Shown: positions 17,667 through 29,714, numbered from the stretch's first letter. The stretch is DNA of 64,000 nt from Flavobacteriales bacterium UBA4466 (GCA_905182895.1 CAJJDD010000021.1:1-64000); one strand, 5' to 3'. Notes: generated from the letters alone by a model not told the origin. Made by a program: numbers and translations.

Positions 17667-20600
17667 TTATCTCTCGATGAGGATTTGTTGGCGCACCACG
17701 CCTTGATCATTATCGATGGAAATCACGTAGTTTCCTGTTGCAAGCTCAGTTGTGTTTAGAGTCGTGTTTGTTTTTGTCAACACGCCTTCATTCACCATTC
17801 TTCCTTGCGCATCAAAAAGCTGGTAACTCTCATTGATGAGCGATTCGTCAATGGATATCGTTACGCTGGTAGATGCAGGATTAGGGAAGATGTTGATGGA
17901 TTGCATCATTTGTTCTTCGATGTTTGTTGGAAGAACTACGATGTTGAGTAACACAATTTCACCTTCACATCCGTCAAGAGTAGTTTCTTGAACACCCAAA
18001 TCTGCACTTCCTTCTAAACTCCATACCACTTCAATAGAAGAAGAGCCTTGTCCAGATGTGATTACGCCCCCAGAAATTGTCCAAGCGTATGAACTTCCTG
18101 CAGTTTCTGTATAACTGTAAGATTCAGTGCTGAAGGCGGCTGGAATTGCGCTACCAATAATATCATAAGCGACAACATAAGAGCAAGATCCGTCATCAAT
18201 CGTTGCGTCAGGATTGAAATTACAGGCCAAAGAATCTGTACAGCCTGAAATTGATGTTTCTTGACCTTCACATTCACAATTATTCTGAATGGTGTCATTA
18301 ATAGTATTTGAATCGCCATCATCACAAGAATCTCCAATAACTATGCAAGATCCATCTTCAGTAGTGGCTTCTAAATTGTAATTGCAGGCCTCAGGATTTG
18401 TACAACCCGGTATACTTAACCCTTCACATTCACAATTATTCTGAATGGTGTCATTAATAGTGTTTGAATCACCATCATTACAAGAATCTCCAATAACTAA
18501 GCACGATCCATCTTCAGCAGTGGCTTCTATATTGTAATTGCAGGCCTCAGGATTTGTACAACCCGGTATACTTAACCCTTCACATTCACAATTATTCTGA
18601 ATGGTGTCATTATTGTTTCTGTATTTCCATCATTACACGGATCTCCTATAGAAATACAATTGCCATTGTCTGTAGTAGCTTCCGGATCGTAATTGCATGC
18701 TTCAGAATCTGTACAACCAGTAATATTTCCACCAGGAAAAATAACAACATTTACACATGATTCTACAGACTCACAAATGCCATTTATAATCGAGACACAA
18801 ATTTCCCCAATTCCTTCATAATCCCAAATAATAGAAGGTTGATAGTTGTCATTGTTCCCCTCGATAACACCGCCTGATACATTCCAATTGTAAACAGCAT
18901 CCTCGATTAAAATTACTTCATAAATTTCTGAAGTGAACTCTGTAGTGATATTTGCTCCAGAAATAGATACTTCGGGCAGAAAGTAGCATGAACCATCGTC
19001 ACATGACGCCTCCGTGTTGTAGTTGCATGCTTCCGAATCGATGCAGCCTAGTAACCCCTCACCACCACAATCTCCACATTCATCAAATTCAAGGCATGTG
19101 CCATCATCACATGTCGCTTCTGGGTTGAAGTTACAAGCGAAAGAAACAGTACATCCGGCAACTCCCATTCCTCCACAATCTCCGCACTCATCAAATTCAG
19201 CGCAAGATCCGTCATCACATGTCGCTTCTGGATTGAAGTTACAGGCGAAAGAAACAGTACATCCAGCAACTCCCATTCCTCCACAATCTCCGCACTCATC
19301 AAATTCAGCGCAAGATCCGTCATCACATGTCGCTTCTGGATTGTAGTTACAAGCGAAAGAAACAGATGCAGCCTAGTAACCCCTCACCACCACAATCTCC
19401 ACATTCATCAAATTCAAGGCATGTGCCATCATCACATGTCGCTTCTGGGTTGAAGTTACAAGCGAAAGAAACAGTACATCCGGCAACTCCCATTCCTCCA
19501 CAATCTCCGCACTCATCAAATTCAGCGCAAGATCCGTCATCACATGTCGCTTCTGGATTGAAGTTACAAGCGAAAGAAACAGTACATCCAGCAACTCCTA
19601 TTCCTCCACAATCTCCGCACTCATCAAATTCAGCGCAAGATCCGTCATCACAGAGGCCTCATCATCAAAATTACATGCAGAGCTATCCATACATCCGGGT
19701 ACGGCCAAAGTTTCGCAATCACAGAGGTGAAACCCTAATTGGGTGAAAGTATTCGCTGGCAATGAATCGTATTCATTAAGAATGTCAAAAGACTCCGGGT
19801 TGGCTGTATAACCTTGTGTAAAAGAAGCTTTTCTAACTAGAGTATGATCCTTAGAAACAAAAGCTTGATCTCCTTGATTATCTATATAACTTCCCCAGCC
19901 CGGGAATCCAGCTCCTTCTCCGATCTTTCCGAATATGTCTACTAATTGGTTCCCGCCATCTTTTAATATAGCTACTGCATCATTTCCATCAAAATACATC
20001 ACTTCTTGACCATCGTTGTATGATGGGTTTACGAAAACGTCTGCTTGCAATTGTAACTCATCCCAGACTGGAACTTCAAATCCTGTACCATCTGGATTTC
20101 TTTTATCCAATACTACTACATACACATCATAAGGAGCTATGGAAACTCCAGTTAAATATGTGATATTTCCTGGTGTTGCGCTACCATTTTGAAATCTCAC
20201 TAAACCATATTCTGAAGAAACAGCAAAAATAATTGGAAAAATTGCTTTACCATGATTATTAGAAAACCCCTCTACTACCTCAGAGATTATTAAATCTGTA
20301 CATCCTGAAATTGATGTTTCTTGACCTTCACATTCACAATTATTCTGAATGGTGTCATTAATAGTATTTGAATCACCATCATTACAAAAATCTCCAATAA
20401 GTAAGCAAGTTCCATCATCAATTGTTGCATCAGCATCGAAATTACATGCAGAGCTATCCATACATCCGGGTACGGCTAAAGTTTCGCAAGTATATAAGTT
20501 AATATTATCTATAAACAAGTTGGTATAACCGTTTGTACCTTGCTGTGTATAATGGAACATTACATTATGTGATTGACCATCTGCATAAGCACTCACATCT

Positions 20601-23076
20601 ACACTTTTAAAATTCCAAGGAGTTGTTCCCCCAGTGTTTCCACAATGAGGATCTTGATCTGCTTGTAGCTCAAAAATAGTATCTCCATCAATAAGCACGG
20701 TTAAAACATCATCTGCAGCACAGCCATTTTGTTGTCTTTGCCACCAATCTAAAGTAGCTGAACCTCCTGCATCTATAATTACATCTTGGGAAATAGAGTT
20801 AATGGAGCCTTGATTCCAGCCGCCAAACCAAGCAGAAGTAGTGGAATAATTATACGCCCTATTTCCAATCGTATGAGTAGTGATGGGTAAAAATCCAGTA
20901 CTTGAATCATCTAAAAACGATTCAAACTGTGACCAGTTTGCTGCTGAGTTTTCAAAATCACCATTTAATAGATGATCACTGTCACTTCCTTCACAAATAG
21001 ATTGATCACAAGCGTTATAAATATATAATGCTGGAGCACAGTTATTTGCTTCAAACTGAAAAATTCTGGTAGATAACATGTTATCTGAAATAGGATAAGA
21101 ATAAGTCCCAACTCCTGTAATAAGTATGGTTATTGTTTGACTTTCATCCCTAATATTAAATGGCGGTGCAATACTTCCCTGATACGTCCCCATATCTGTT
21201 ACTGTTAAAGTTATATTATTACTATTACAACTCACTTCTGCTGTTATTACAGGAGGCGTTTCGATAAAAATATTTGTCTGAATAGTGCTGTCACAGCCTA
21301 AAGAAGAGGTTAGTGTGGTGAAATATTGAGAATCTGAAATAGGGCTAACAGAAGAGCCATCTGGTAGGGTATAACTCTCTCCGCTGCACCGGTAGGCAGT
21401 GATCTCAGTCAATACGTCTACTGCAATTTGGGCAGAATAGGTAATTATGCTATCACACCCATTGGAACCTGTAAAATTCGCGGTGTGACTAAAGGGCACA
21501 GTAATGTTATCATAGCTAGTTCCATCGGGAAAAGTATAATTTGAACCATAACACAAGTCAAGATTTGTATTTGAAAAAATGGTGTTTCCGCAGATCTGTA
21601 AACTGGATACAAAAATATCTCTACAGTAATTGATGCCAACTGGGCAACTGGTTGCAGTTTCATATATTGCAGTTCCTAAATTTATATCTAGAATATCTGT
21701 AAAGCCTGCGGCAATTTGTATAGATTCATTAACATCTATATCGTAATAAAAACTCCTTATTCCAAACTCCCAAAAATCGTGTGGAATTTGTTTTGTCCAT
21801 TCTAAAGCAGGTCCTGCAGCGCTTGAACCATCCCATTTGAAAAGCATGTGTTCAAAATTGGTAGATGGTGGGTCATTAAAGACAGGACCTGGATCAATAT
21901 CTACAGAAATACTTGGAGAGAGTGTCATAGAAAAGTACATTTGACCATCCCCTTCACATTCCAAATCAACACCCGTATCAAGAAAACTAACACTCCATTC
22001 CATAGAGGAGTTCGTGTTTGGATATTTCAATATCCCTGGTTGAGGCGGTGTGACTGTACCTACAGGATTGATTGGGTTGAAAGGAAAACTTCCCACTACG
22101 TAAATATTCCCAACATCGTCAAACTCTAATTGATCAACCGAGGAATCCCAATTTCCGCTAGGATAAGCATAACTGTCATGACCATTATAACTACCATCAT
22201 TATTTAATACAATATTAGTAATTTTACTTTATTTTGATTGGGTGGGTTGATTGACCATGTTGATCCAGGATCTGGTTGGATTGAGTCTTTATGCGTTCCG
22301 CCAAATAATAATCGACCACTCGCGTCTACATCTATGTCAACTATTTCCGCACCAGTACAAGCCAAATCAAAGTTAACACCCCAAATAAAACTGCCATCAG
22401 TTCCGCTATATTTTGCAGCACAAGGCACCGAACTACCAGCTACTACTGGATCGATCTCAAATAGTCCAGGACCCGGATCTAAATCTATTATGTCATCAAA
22501 CGAACCTGCTATCAATACATCACCACTGGGGTCCAGCGTCATTTTACATTCTATGTCAACTGGAATGGCCCAAAGTAAATTTCCATTATTCCCATCCAAT
22601 TTCTGAATAACTGCATATTCAGTATTTAGATTGAAGTTTAAAATGGGAAATCCTGGATCAACATCCATATAGTCGGTAGCTCTGGTATTAACAAAAACAT
22701 CCCCATTTCCGTCTATAGCCACCTCTTGTATAGATGTAGCTAAATTATATATTTCACCTGATAAATTTCGAACTGCCCATTGTATAGCACCTGCGGTGTC
22801 TAGTTTCATAATAAAACCATTGGCACCCCATGTGTTATTGAATGAAACCTTTGTTCCGTTTGAAGTTAAATTATGAAGTCCTGCACTAGGATCAAAGTCA
22901 ACGGTATTACAAAAATATCCTGCAACAACAGTGTTGCCAGCATTATCTGTTGTAATATCGGTGGGAGCATCCCAACGGTCGGACCCCGTGGTGAAATAAT
23001 AATCGGAGGCGAATGTTTGGGCGTTTGAGTTTAATACAAGTAATATTGCCGAAGTAAAAAGTAATAGTTTCTTCAT
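17667..23076 (-). CDS. Giant Cys-rich repeat protein with T9SS type A sorting domain (frameshifted)
   Basis: Minus-strand pieces at 22204-23076, 19598-22096, 18572-19276, 18062-18337 and 17667-18230 form one protein of about 1,800 residues. Order: signal peptide (MKKLLLFTSAILLVLNSNAQ); a beta-propeller-like region with repeated DVDPG/DLDPGPG motifs; cysteine-containing Ig-like segments (LDLCYGSNYTFPDGTSY, YRCSGESYTLPDGSS); and a carbohydrate-binding-like domain opening LLNGDFENSAANWSQF. A lamin-tail-like domain (DLIISEVVEGFSNNHG...) follows, then many Cys-rich GC(T/M)-x-ACNFxxxATxDDGxC units, including 36-residue tandem copies. It ends in an Ig-like domain and a T9SS type A tail (INIFPNPASTSVTISID). 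It should be exported by T9SS and attached or released at the surface; an adhesin role is inferred. Breaks lie near 22100-22200, 19660, 19280-19370, 18600 and 18240-18330. Confidence 0.85.
19073..19660 (-). repeat. 108-bp tandem coding repeats (36-residue Cys-rich units) with a 324-bp higher-order copy
   Basis: Units encode GCTVSFACNFNPEAT-CDDGSC-AEFDECGDCGG-MGVA, 36 residues or 108 bases, and nearly identical copies run through this stretch. The 10-mer atgcagccta occurs at 19041 and again at 19366, followed by the same sequence. The spacing of 325 equals three 108-bp units plus one base, so the second block is both a duplication and out of frame. The copy number could be real or an assembly collapse/expansion. 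Confidence 0.85.
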
Positions 23077-23081
23077 GAGTG

Positions 23082-23089
23082 CAAAGATA
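23082..23089 (-). promoter_or_regulatory. Putative -7 box (TATCTTTG) of the giant T9SS-substrate gene
   Basis: It matches TAnnTTTG on the minus strand and ends five bases upstream of the ATG at 23076. Initiation a few bases downstream would leave essentially no leader, so the mRNA may be leaderless. Confidence 0.35.
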
Positions 23090-23109
23090 TATTTTCATGC
23101 TATATTTAT

Positions 23110-23131
23110 TAGCCCATTTGTAGCCCATTTT
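23110..23131. repeat. Tandem 11-bp direct repeat in a divergent promoter region
   Basis: Two adjacent copies, TAGCCCATTTG and TAGCCCATTTT, lie in the 68-bp gap between the giant secreted-protein gene (minus) and the gene at 23145 (plus). Their position suggests an operator, perhaps for the neighbouring predicted DNA-binding protein. Confidence 0.5.
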
Positions 23132-23144
23132 GTATTTTTATACA

Positions 23145-24404
23145 ATGGAGTCTACTGATTTTTTGAGGAATCAAATTGAAACAACTTTTGGTTCCGGTAT
23201 AAATAACGGAAAAGACATTAAGTTACTTCAACAGCAATTAGAAGAAAAGACACAGGCATATATTGGCTATAATACATTGCGCAGATTTTTCGGACTACTT
23301 CCAAGCACTAAGCCTAATCAATCCACATTAGATGTTCTTTCGAAATATGTCGGTTTTCAGGACTTTTATCTTTTTACGCATCAAAAAAGATATAGTGATT
23401 TAGAAACTACGCTTAAACTCGCTAGAATAAAAAATAGCAATTTAATTTCTAAAAACGATACCTACTTTATTCATTCGCTAATAGCTTCAGAACAATTTAC
23501 TAGCTATTTCAATTCAATGGCGGAATACTTCTTACACCGCAAGAACGTAAAGTGTCTTCATCAATTATTTACCAGCAAAATAAAAAATATTGAGCGTTAT
23601 CAGCAACTTCAAATTTGCGTCCAAATCGGCACACTTTTGAGAAATTATTATTTAAATGATCTAGCTTTTTTAACTCAAGTTATTCAAAATGATTGTTTTA
23701 GAGAGGTTGTTTTGTATAATTTTGTGGATTATGATTACTTCAATCATGGTTATATCAACCTTATTAAAACATCGATCAGTATAGAAAAAAACAGAAACCA
23801 TTTACTGTTTCTTCACTTAATTCTATTTCATAATAATTTTTTAACCAAGTGTGAATCTAATAACAAAATGCTCCCTTTGAACTTAAAAGGATATAAGTCC
23901 GTTCACCCTATTGTAAAAGGACGGTTTCAATTGTCTAAGCTTACATTAATAAATGAAAATAAAATACAAACCAAGATTTTTCAAAAGACTCTAAAACTGG
24001 CTAAAACTGATAATAAAGCTGAGTTTTATTTTGAGCTAATTCCTGGTTTAATATTGTTAAGACGGGTCGATTTACTTAGAAAAATTCTCAGACAACATCT
24101 TGTCTCTCTTTTTGAAGTGAACGACTATAACCGATTTACTCATTTAGCTATATTTCAAATAGCATTATGTTTGGTGTACATTGATGAAGAATCTTGGCCA
24201 AAGGCAAAAACTCAATTCTCTCAGATCAATATTAATCAAGTATTCATCTCTTATGATTCTTATATTAAGCTGTTTTACCTCATAGCGGACTATCATCTTA
24301 ACACAACTAAAAAAAATGAAGTTCTAGAAGAATATATGAATATTTCTAGGGCTACTAAATTTCAACTTTTTTCTAAAGATTTCCTAATGAACTATTTTGC
24401 CTAG
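23145..24404 (+). CDS. Predicted HTH-like N-terminal protein with all-helical C-terminal region, unknown family
   Basis: The ATG at 23145 is preferred over an in-frame TTG five codons upstream. The first 75 residues (MESTDFLRNQIETTFGSGIN, then LLQQQLEEKTQAYIGYNTLRRFFGL and STLDVLSKYVGF) look like a helix-turn-helix module. The NTLRRFFGL...STLDVLSKYVGFQDF layout recurs in Bacteroidota regulators, as I recall. The other 340 residues are helical, rich in Leu/Phe/Tyr/Asn and without motifs I recognise; TPR-like helical pairs are possible. No signal peptide or membrane helix is seen. Divergence from a huge secreted protein and the shared 11-bp direct repeat suggest transcriptional control of that gene. 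This function is an inference. Confidence 0.65.
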   Translation: MESTDFLRNQIETTFGSGINNGKDIKLLQQQLEEKTQAYIGYNTLRRFFGLLPSTKPNQSTLDVLSKYVGFQDFYLFTHQKRYSDLETTLKLARIKNSNLISKNDTYFIHSLIASEQFTSYFNSMAEYFLHRKNVKCLHQLFTSKIKNIERYQQLQICVQIGTLLRNYYLNDLAFLTQVIQNDCFREVVLYNFVDYDYFNHGYINLIKTSISIEKNRNHLLFLHLILFHNNFLTKCESNNKMLPLNLKGYKSVHPIVKGRFQLSKLTLINENKIQTKIFQKTLKLAKTDNKAEFYFELIPGLILLRRVDLLRKILRQHLVSLFEVNDYNRFTHLAIFQIALCLVYIDEESWPKAKTQFSQININQVFISYDSYIKLFYLIADYHLNTTKKNEVLEEYMNISRATKFQLFSKDFLMNYFA

Positions 24405-24431
24405 AAGCGAAATCTGGAAATTCTGATCCAT

Positions 24432-24467
24432 AAAAAAACGCCTCTAATTGTAGAAGCGGTTTTTAAT
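24432..24467. terminator. Bidirectional terminator between the HTH-like gene and ahcY
   Basis: The stem CGCTTCT/AGAGGCG (one G-T wobble) closes a 6-base loop. On the minus strand it is followed by seven T (ahcY end); on the plus strand by five T (end of the gene at 24404). Confidence 0.75.
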
Positions 24468-24518
24468 TTTATTTGGAAGAGTAATTAATACTAATTACTC
24501 GGATATGATCGACTAATA

Positions 24519-25851
<1,333 letters not shown>

Positions 25852-25861
25852 TTATGCGTTG

Positions 25862-25869
25862 CAAAGGTA
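25862..25869 (-). promoter_or_regulatory. Putative -7 box (TACCTTTG) of ahcY
   Basis: An exact TAnnTTTG match on the minus strand, 22 bases upstream of the ahcY ATG. No clear -33 element at normal spacing. Confidence 0.45.
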
Positions 25870-25939
25870 CAGATTATCAATAGAAAAATGAAACCCCGTA
25901 TACTTTTGGGAGAATGTATATGAAGCAAGCACAATTCCT

Positions 25940-25947
25940 TAGTTTTG
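25940..25947 (+). promoter_or_regulatory. Putative -7 box (TAGTTTTG) of the phosphopantetheinyl transferase gene
   Basis: It matches TAnnTTTG and ends seven bases before the ATG at 25955, implying a very short or absent leader. A second match, TACTTTTG, lies at 25901-25908. Confidence 0.35.
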
Positions 25948-25954
25948 TTACACA

Positions 25955-26557
25955 ATGCCACTAAAAGAACTAAGAGAGATTAAGGGAGGAGCTGAGTTAG
26001 GAATATGGAAACTAACAGAGCGCGTTTCTGAGCTAGAAAGCCTTATGTCTGAAGAGGTAGCTACAGAAAAGTACAAAGGATTTAACCATGACCTAAGACG
26101 ATTAGAATGGCTGGGAGCCAGGGCACTTATGTCTAAAATGGGGCTTAAAAAAACACTTCAGTATACAGAGCATGGAAAACCTTTTTACCCTTCGGGGCCT
26201 AAAATTTCTATCTCACATTCTAAAGATTTCATAGCTATTATTACGCATCCAGAGAATGAAGTAGGAATAGATGTTCAGGAAGTTGTAGATAAAGTCAGAA
26301 GGATAAAACACAAATTCTGTAATACACATGAGCTTGATTGGGCCACTTCAGATGAGGATTTTACTATAATTTGGTCAGCTAAAGAAGCGCTTTTTAAGGT
26401 AAAAGAAAGGAATGTTCTGTTCAAAGAAGATATCCAAGTAAGCCGTCCCGAAAATGGGCAGCTTCATATCACCTATAAAGAAAGTCAAGCTTACTCAGGA
26501 GTTCTTTTGAATCTAAAAGATTACGAAGGTATTTATGTCGTGGAGGGTAATTCTTAG
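25955..26557 (+). CDS. 4'-phosphopantetheinyl transferase superfamily protein
   Basis: 200 residues of the Sfp/AcpT-type family. The magnesium- and CoA-binding motif is visible as GIDVQEVVDKVRRIKHKF (from about residue 107) and WSAKEALFKVKER (about 143-155). An upstream ISHSKDFIAII strand is also typical. It transfers phosphopantetheine from CoA to a carrier-protein serine. No carrier protein or polyketide/NRPS cluster is near, so it probably serves the fatty acid ACP or a distant system. It is divergent from ahcY with its own -7 box. Confidence 0.9.
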   Translation: MPLKELREIKGGAELGIWKLTERVSELESLMSEEVATEKYKGFNHDLRRLEWLGARALMSKMGLKKTLQYTEHGKPFYPSGPKISISHSKDFIAIITHPENEVGIDVQEVVDKVRRIKHKFCNTHELDWATSDEDFTIIWSAKEALFKVKERNVLFKEDIQVSRPENGQLHITYKESQAYSGVLLNLKDYEGIYVVEGNS

Positions 26558-26613
26558 GAGTCAACATGCTTTTATTTTCAGGGATCAAGTTGTACAAAAA
26601 ACTCAGATCTAAA

Positions 26614-26760
26614 TCATAAACTATTCTTGGTTACCCAATATCTATACCCCACTATTGCTTTCTGAATTGTACTTAAATTATATAAGTCTTTTCTTATCAT
26701 AGAGGGTAATATTAATTTATTAATACGTGCCAATATTTTAAATGCGAACTTGTTTTTCAT
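26614..26760 (-). CDS. Conserved-looking 48-residue basic protein
   Basis: A short complete frame with ATG at 26760 reads MKNKFAFKILARINKLILPS, then MIRKDLYNLSTIQKAIVGYR and YWVTKNSL, with stop TGA at 26614. It is basic, amphipathic and of even composition. I recall closely similar 45-50-residue proteins in many Flavobacteriia (pattern KxLARxNKLxLPSxxxKxLxLxxxxKxQxAIxxxRYxVT), sometimes labelled SsrA-binding protein without basis. Function is unknown. It lies alone in the gap between the phosphopantetheinyl transferase gene and mutS. Confidence 0.7.
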   Translation of the reverse strand: MKNKFAFKILARINKLILPSMIRKDLYNLSTIQKAIVGYRYWVTKNSL

Positions 26761-27093
26761 TTGTTTGAATTAGGCAGAAAAAGTAAAATGAATTTACTTT
26801 TCTCTTAAGTATGTAAGGTACATTTTTTTTAAAAATACACCAGTCACTCTACAACATATTTCGCCATCCAACACCAAAAGCTAGTTTCTTGGTTAACCAA
26901 GAAAAAATAATGATACTTGAAAGCTGCGTCCATGTTGATGGAATGTTAAAAACCTAAAAGGGTTAGGAAGCGCCACAAAAGAGATGACCATGTATCTTTC
27001 GATGATCTAACGAGGACACATGGTTTCTTAAATACGGCTGCCGCTCTATCTGAAATGGGGGGCATTTTGTGTCTTTTAATTGAGCGCTTTTAT
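26761..27093. other. Intergenic stretch upstream of mutS with several inverted repeats
   Basis: No protein was recognised here. A perfect 20-bp palindrome with arms TTTCTTGGTT/AACCAAGAAA covers 26885-26904. A looser pair ACCATGT (26987-26993) and ACATGGT (27018-27024) could close a hairpin, and AACC-TAAAA-GGGTT lies near 26950-26966. The plus-strand frame that runs into mutS is open from about 26950 without a start codon, which may be coincidence. It could hold an operator, a small RNA or a decayed gene end. Confidence 0.4.
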
Positions 27094-29714
27094 ATGGATG
27101 ATGCTGCAGAAAAGAAGAGTAAAACGGTTAAAGAAACGCCTCTTATGGGTCAGTATAATCGTATAAAAGCGAAGTATCCTGATGCGCTATTGCTATTTAG
27201 GGTGGGAGATTTTTATGAAATGTTTGGGGAAGATGCTATAAAAGCTTCCGGAATTTTAGGGATAGTATTAACCAAAAGAAAAAACGGAGCCGCTGCATTT
27301 ATAGAGCTTGCTGGGTTCCCTCATCACAGTGTAGACACATATTTACCTAAATTGGTTAGAGCTGGTCATAGAGTTGCTATTTGTGATCAGTTAGAAGACC
27401 CTAAGCTCACCAAAAATATAGTGAAGAGAGGTGTTACCGAATTGGTAACTCCGGGTGTTTCATACCATGATCATGTTCTGGATAATAAGAAGAATAATTT
27501 CCTAGCAGCAGTTCATTTAAATGATGATATTTCTGGAGTGTCATTTTTAGATGTTTCTACTGGAGAGTATATGTGCGCTCAGGGAAAGGATGATTATATC
27601 GATAAACTGCTTCAAAGCTTTAGACCCTCAGAGGTGCTTATCCAGAAACAGAAGCTTGCTGAATTTCAAACCAGGTTCGGGTCAAGTTTTTATACGTATG
27701 TGCTAGAAGATTGGGTTTTTACTGAAGATTTTTCAAATGATATATTAAAGAGTCACTTTAAAACAAAGTCATTAAAAGGTTTCGGCATAGAGCGCTTAAC
27801 AGAAGGAGTGTCAGCTGCTGGAGCTGCTATGCATTACCTGGCAGAGACCAAGCATAATAGGTTAAGACATATAGCCTCTATCTCGCGAATCGAAGAAGAA
27901 AAATACGTTTGGTTAGACCGATTTACCATAAGAAATTTAGAGCTAATTCATTCTCCTCACCCTAATGCAGTTACTTTAATTGACGTTATGGATCACACGG
28001 TTTCTCCTATGGGAAGCCGACTTCTAAAAAGATGGATGGTTCTTCCTCTCAAAGATTTAGCTCCTATCCAAGAAAGATTAAATATTGTAGACCACTTTAC
28101 CTCGAGCACCGAGAGCATAGAGGCGTTGCAAAGCGAAATAAAAAAAATAGGAGATCTAGAACGGCTCATATCTAAGGTAGCCGTGGGTAGAGTTAACCCT
28201 AGAGAGCTTCTTCAGCTAAGCAGGGCTTTAACTAGTCTAATCACGATCAAAGAAAGATGTGGCCTTCAGGAGAACAAAAGCCTAAAGCAGCTCGCTGATC
28301 AAATTAACCTTTGTGAAACGTTAAGAGAAAGCATAAAGTCTAGGTTAAAAGAAGACCCGCCCGTAGTGCTGTCTAAAGGGAATGTTATAGCTGATGGAGT
28401 AGATGCAGAATTAGATGAGCTCAGAAAAATAGCTTTTTCAGGTAAGGATTTCCTAAGACAAATTCAGGAGAGAGAATCCGGTATTACGGGAATACCATCA
28501 TTGAAAATAGCGTATAATAATGTTTTTGGGTATTACCTAGAAGTTAGAAACACCCATAAAGACAAGGTCCCTGAGACCTGGATAAGAAAACAAACTTTAG
28601 TAAATGCTGAAAGATACATTACTGAAGAATTAAAAGAATATGAGGCTAAAATTTTAGGCGCAGAAGAAAAAATAGCTGGAATAGAGTTTAGGTTGTTTAA
28701 TGAGCTAGTCTCAGAAAGTGCCCAGTTTGTGGCGCCTGTTCAGATTAATGCTAGTGCTGTGGCTAAGCTAGATTGTCTGCTTAGTTTTGCTAAAATTGCT
28801 GTGAGAAATCATTATGTGAAACCTGAAGTAAACGAAGGTTTCTCATTAGAAATAGAAGCCGGAAGACATCCGGTAATAGAACAGCAGTTACCATTGGATG
28901 AGGAATATATTCCCAATGACATTTCATTAGATAATGAAGTCCAACAAATAATGATGATTACCGGACCTAACATGTCTGGTAAATCTGCTATTCTTAGACA
29001 AACAGCGCTAATTACGATTATGGCACAGATGGGCTCTTTTGTGCCTGCTAAGTCTGCCAAAATGGGCGTGGTAGATAAGGTCTTTACCAGAGTAGGTGCC
29101 TCAGATAACATTTCGAGGGGAGAATCTACTTTTATGGTAGAGATGAATGAAACTGCCAGTATTCTGAATAACCTTTCCAACCGAAGTTTAATCCTGCTGG
29201 ATGAAATTGGGAAGAGGAACCAGTACCTATGATGGAATAAGCATCGCTTGGGCTATAGCTGAGTTTTTACATGAACATCCTTCATATAGAGCTAAAACGC
29301 TTTTTGCTACGCACTACCATGAGTTAAATGATATGTCTTCTGTCTTTCCTAGGGTGAAAAACTTTAATGTGGCAGTTAAAGAAGTCGAAAATAAAGTCCT
29401 TTTCTTAAGGAAGTTAAAAGAAGGCGGTTCTAATCATAGTTTCGGTATTCATGTAGCGCAGATGGCAGGAATGCCTGCAGAAGTAGTGCTGAGAGCTAAT
29501 GAGTTATTAGTGAAGTTGGAAAGTAAAAGTGAAAAAGCGAGCTCAGCTAGCCCTGCTAGTAAATTAAATGAGACTGACTCAGAAGTGCAGCTTAGTTTCT
29601 TCCAGTTAGATGACCCTGTATTACAGCAGGTGAAGGAAGAAATTATTAGTACTGATATAAATACGCTCACTCCGGTTGAGGCCTTATTCAAGTTAAATGA
29701 GATTAAAAAAATAA
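27094..29714 (+). CDS. mutS: DNA mismatch repair ATPase MutS (frameshifted)
   Basis: The ATG at 27094 ([20 protein letters not shown]) is preferred to the upstream 27055 ATG because the sequence before it is not family-like. Domains in order: mismatch-binding domain I with the FYEMF motif ([13 protein letters not shown]), connector and lever domains, clamp, and ATPase with Walker [10 protein letters not shown] and the [11 protein letters not shown] motif. At 29205-29215 the Walker B region LLDEIG breaks because GGG stands where GG restores [15 protein letters not shown]. The C-terminal part continues to the HTH region. The natural stop is probably at 29712-29714, hidden by one extra A in an A7 run. 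It recognises mismatches and recruits MutL. Confidence 0.95.

Noticed and set aside
19041-19700. CRISPR-like direct repeats
   Set aside because: Unit length is 108 bp with no unique spacers, the units are coding in one frame, and no cas gene is present.
19023-19746. Plus-strand repeated open frames (SSHVASGLKLQAKETVHPATP type)
   Set aside because: They are antisense shadows of the 108-bp repeats that code for Cys-rich units on the minus strand.
26940-27060. RNase P, tmRNA or 4.5S RNA in the gap before mutS
   Set aside because: None of the conserved core sequences of these RNAs is present; only local inverted repeats can be seen.
27055-27093. Upstream ATG of mutS adding 13 residues
   Set aside because: The added residues are not family-like; the ATG at 27094 gives the usual short acidic/basic N-terminus before the MGQYNRIK motif.
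29201-29232. Programmed ribosomal frameshift in mutS
   Set aside because: The break lies in the Walker B motif, where every MutS is colinear. There is no slippery heptamer or downstream structure, and the same type of break recurs in many genes.
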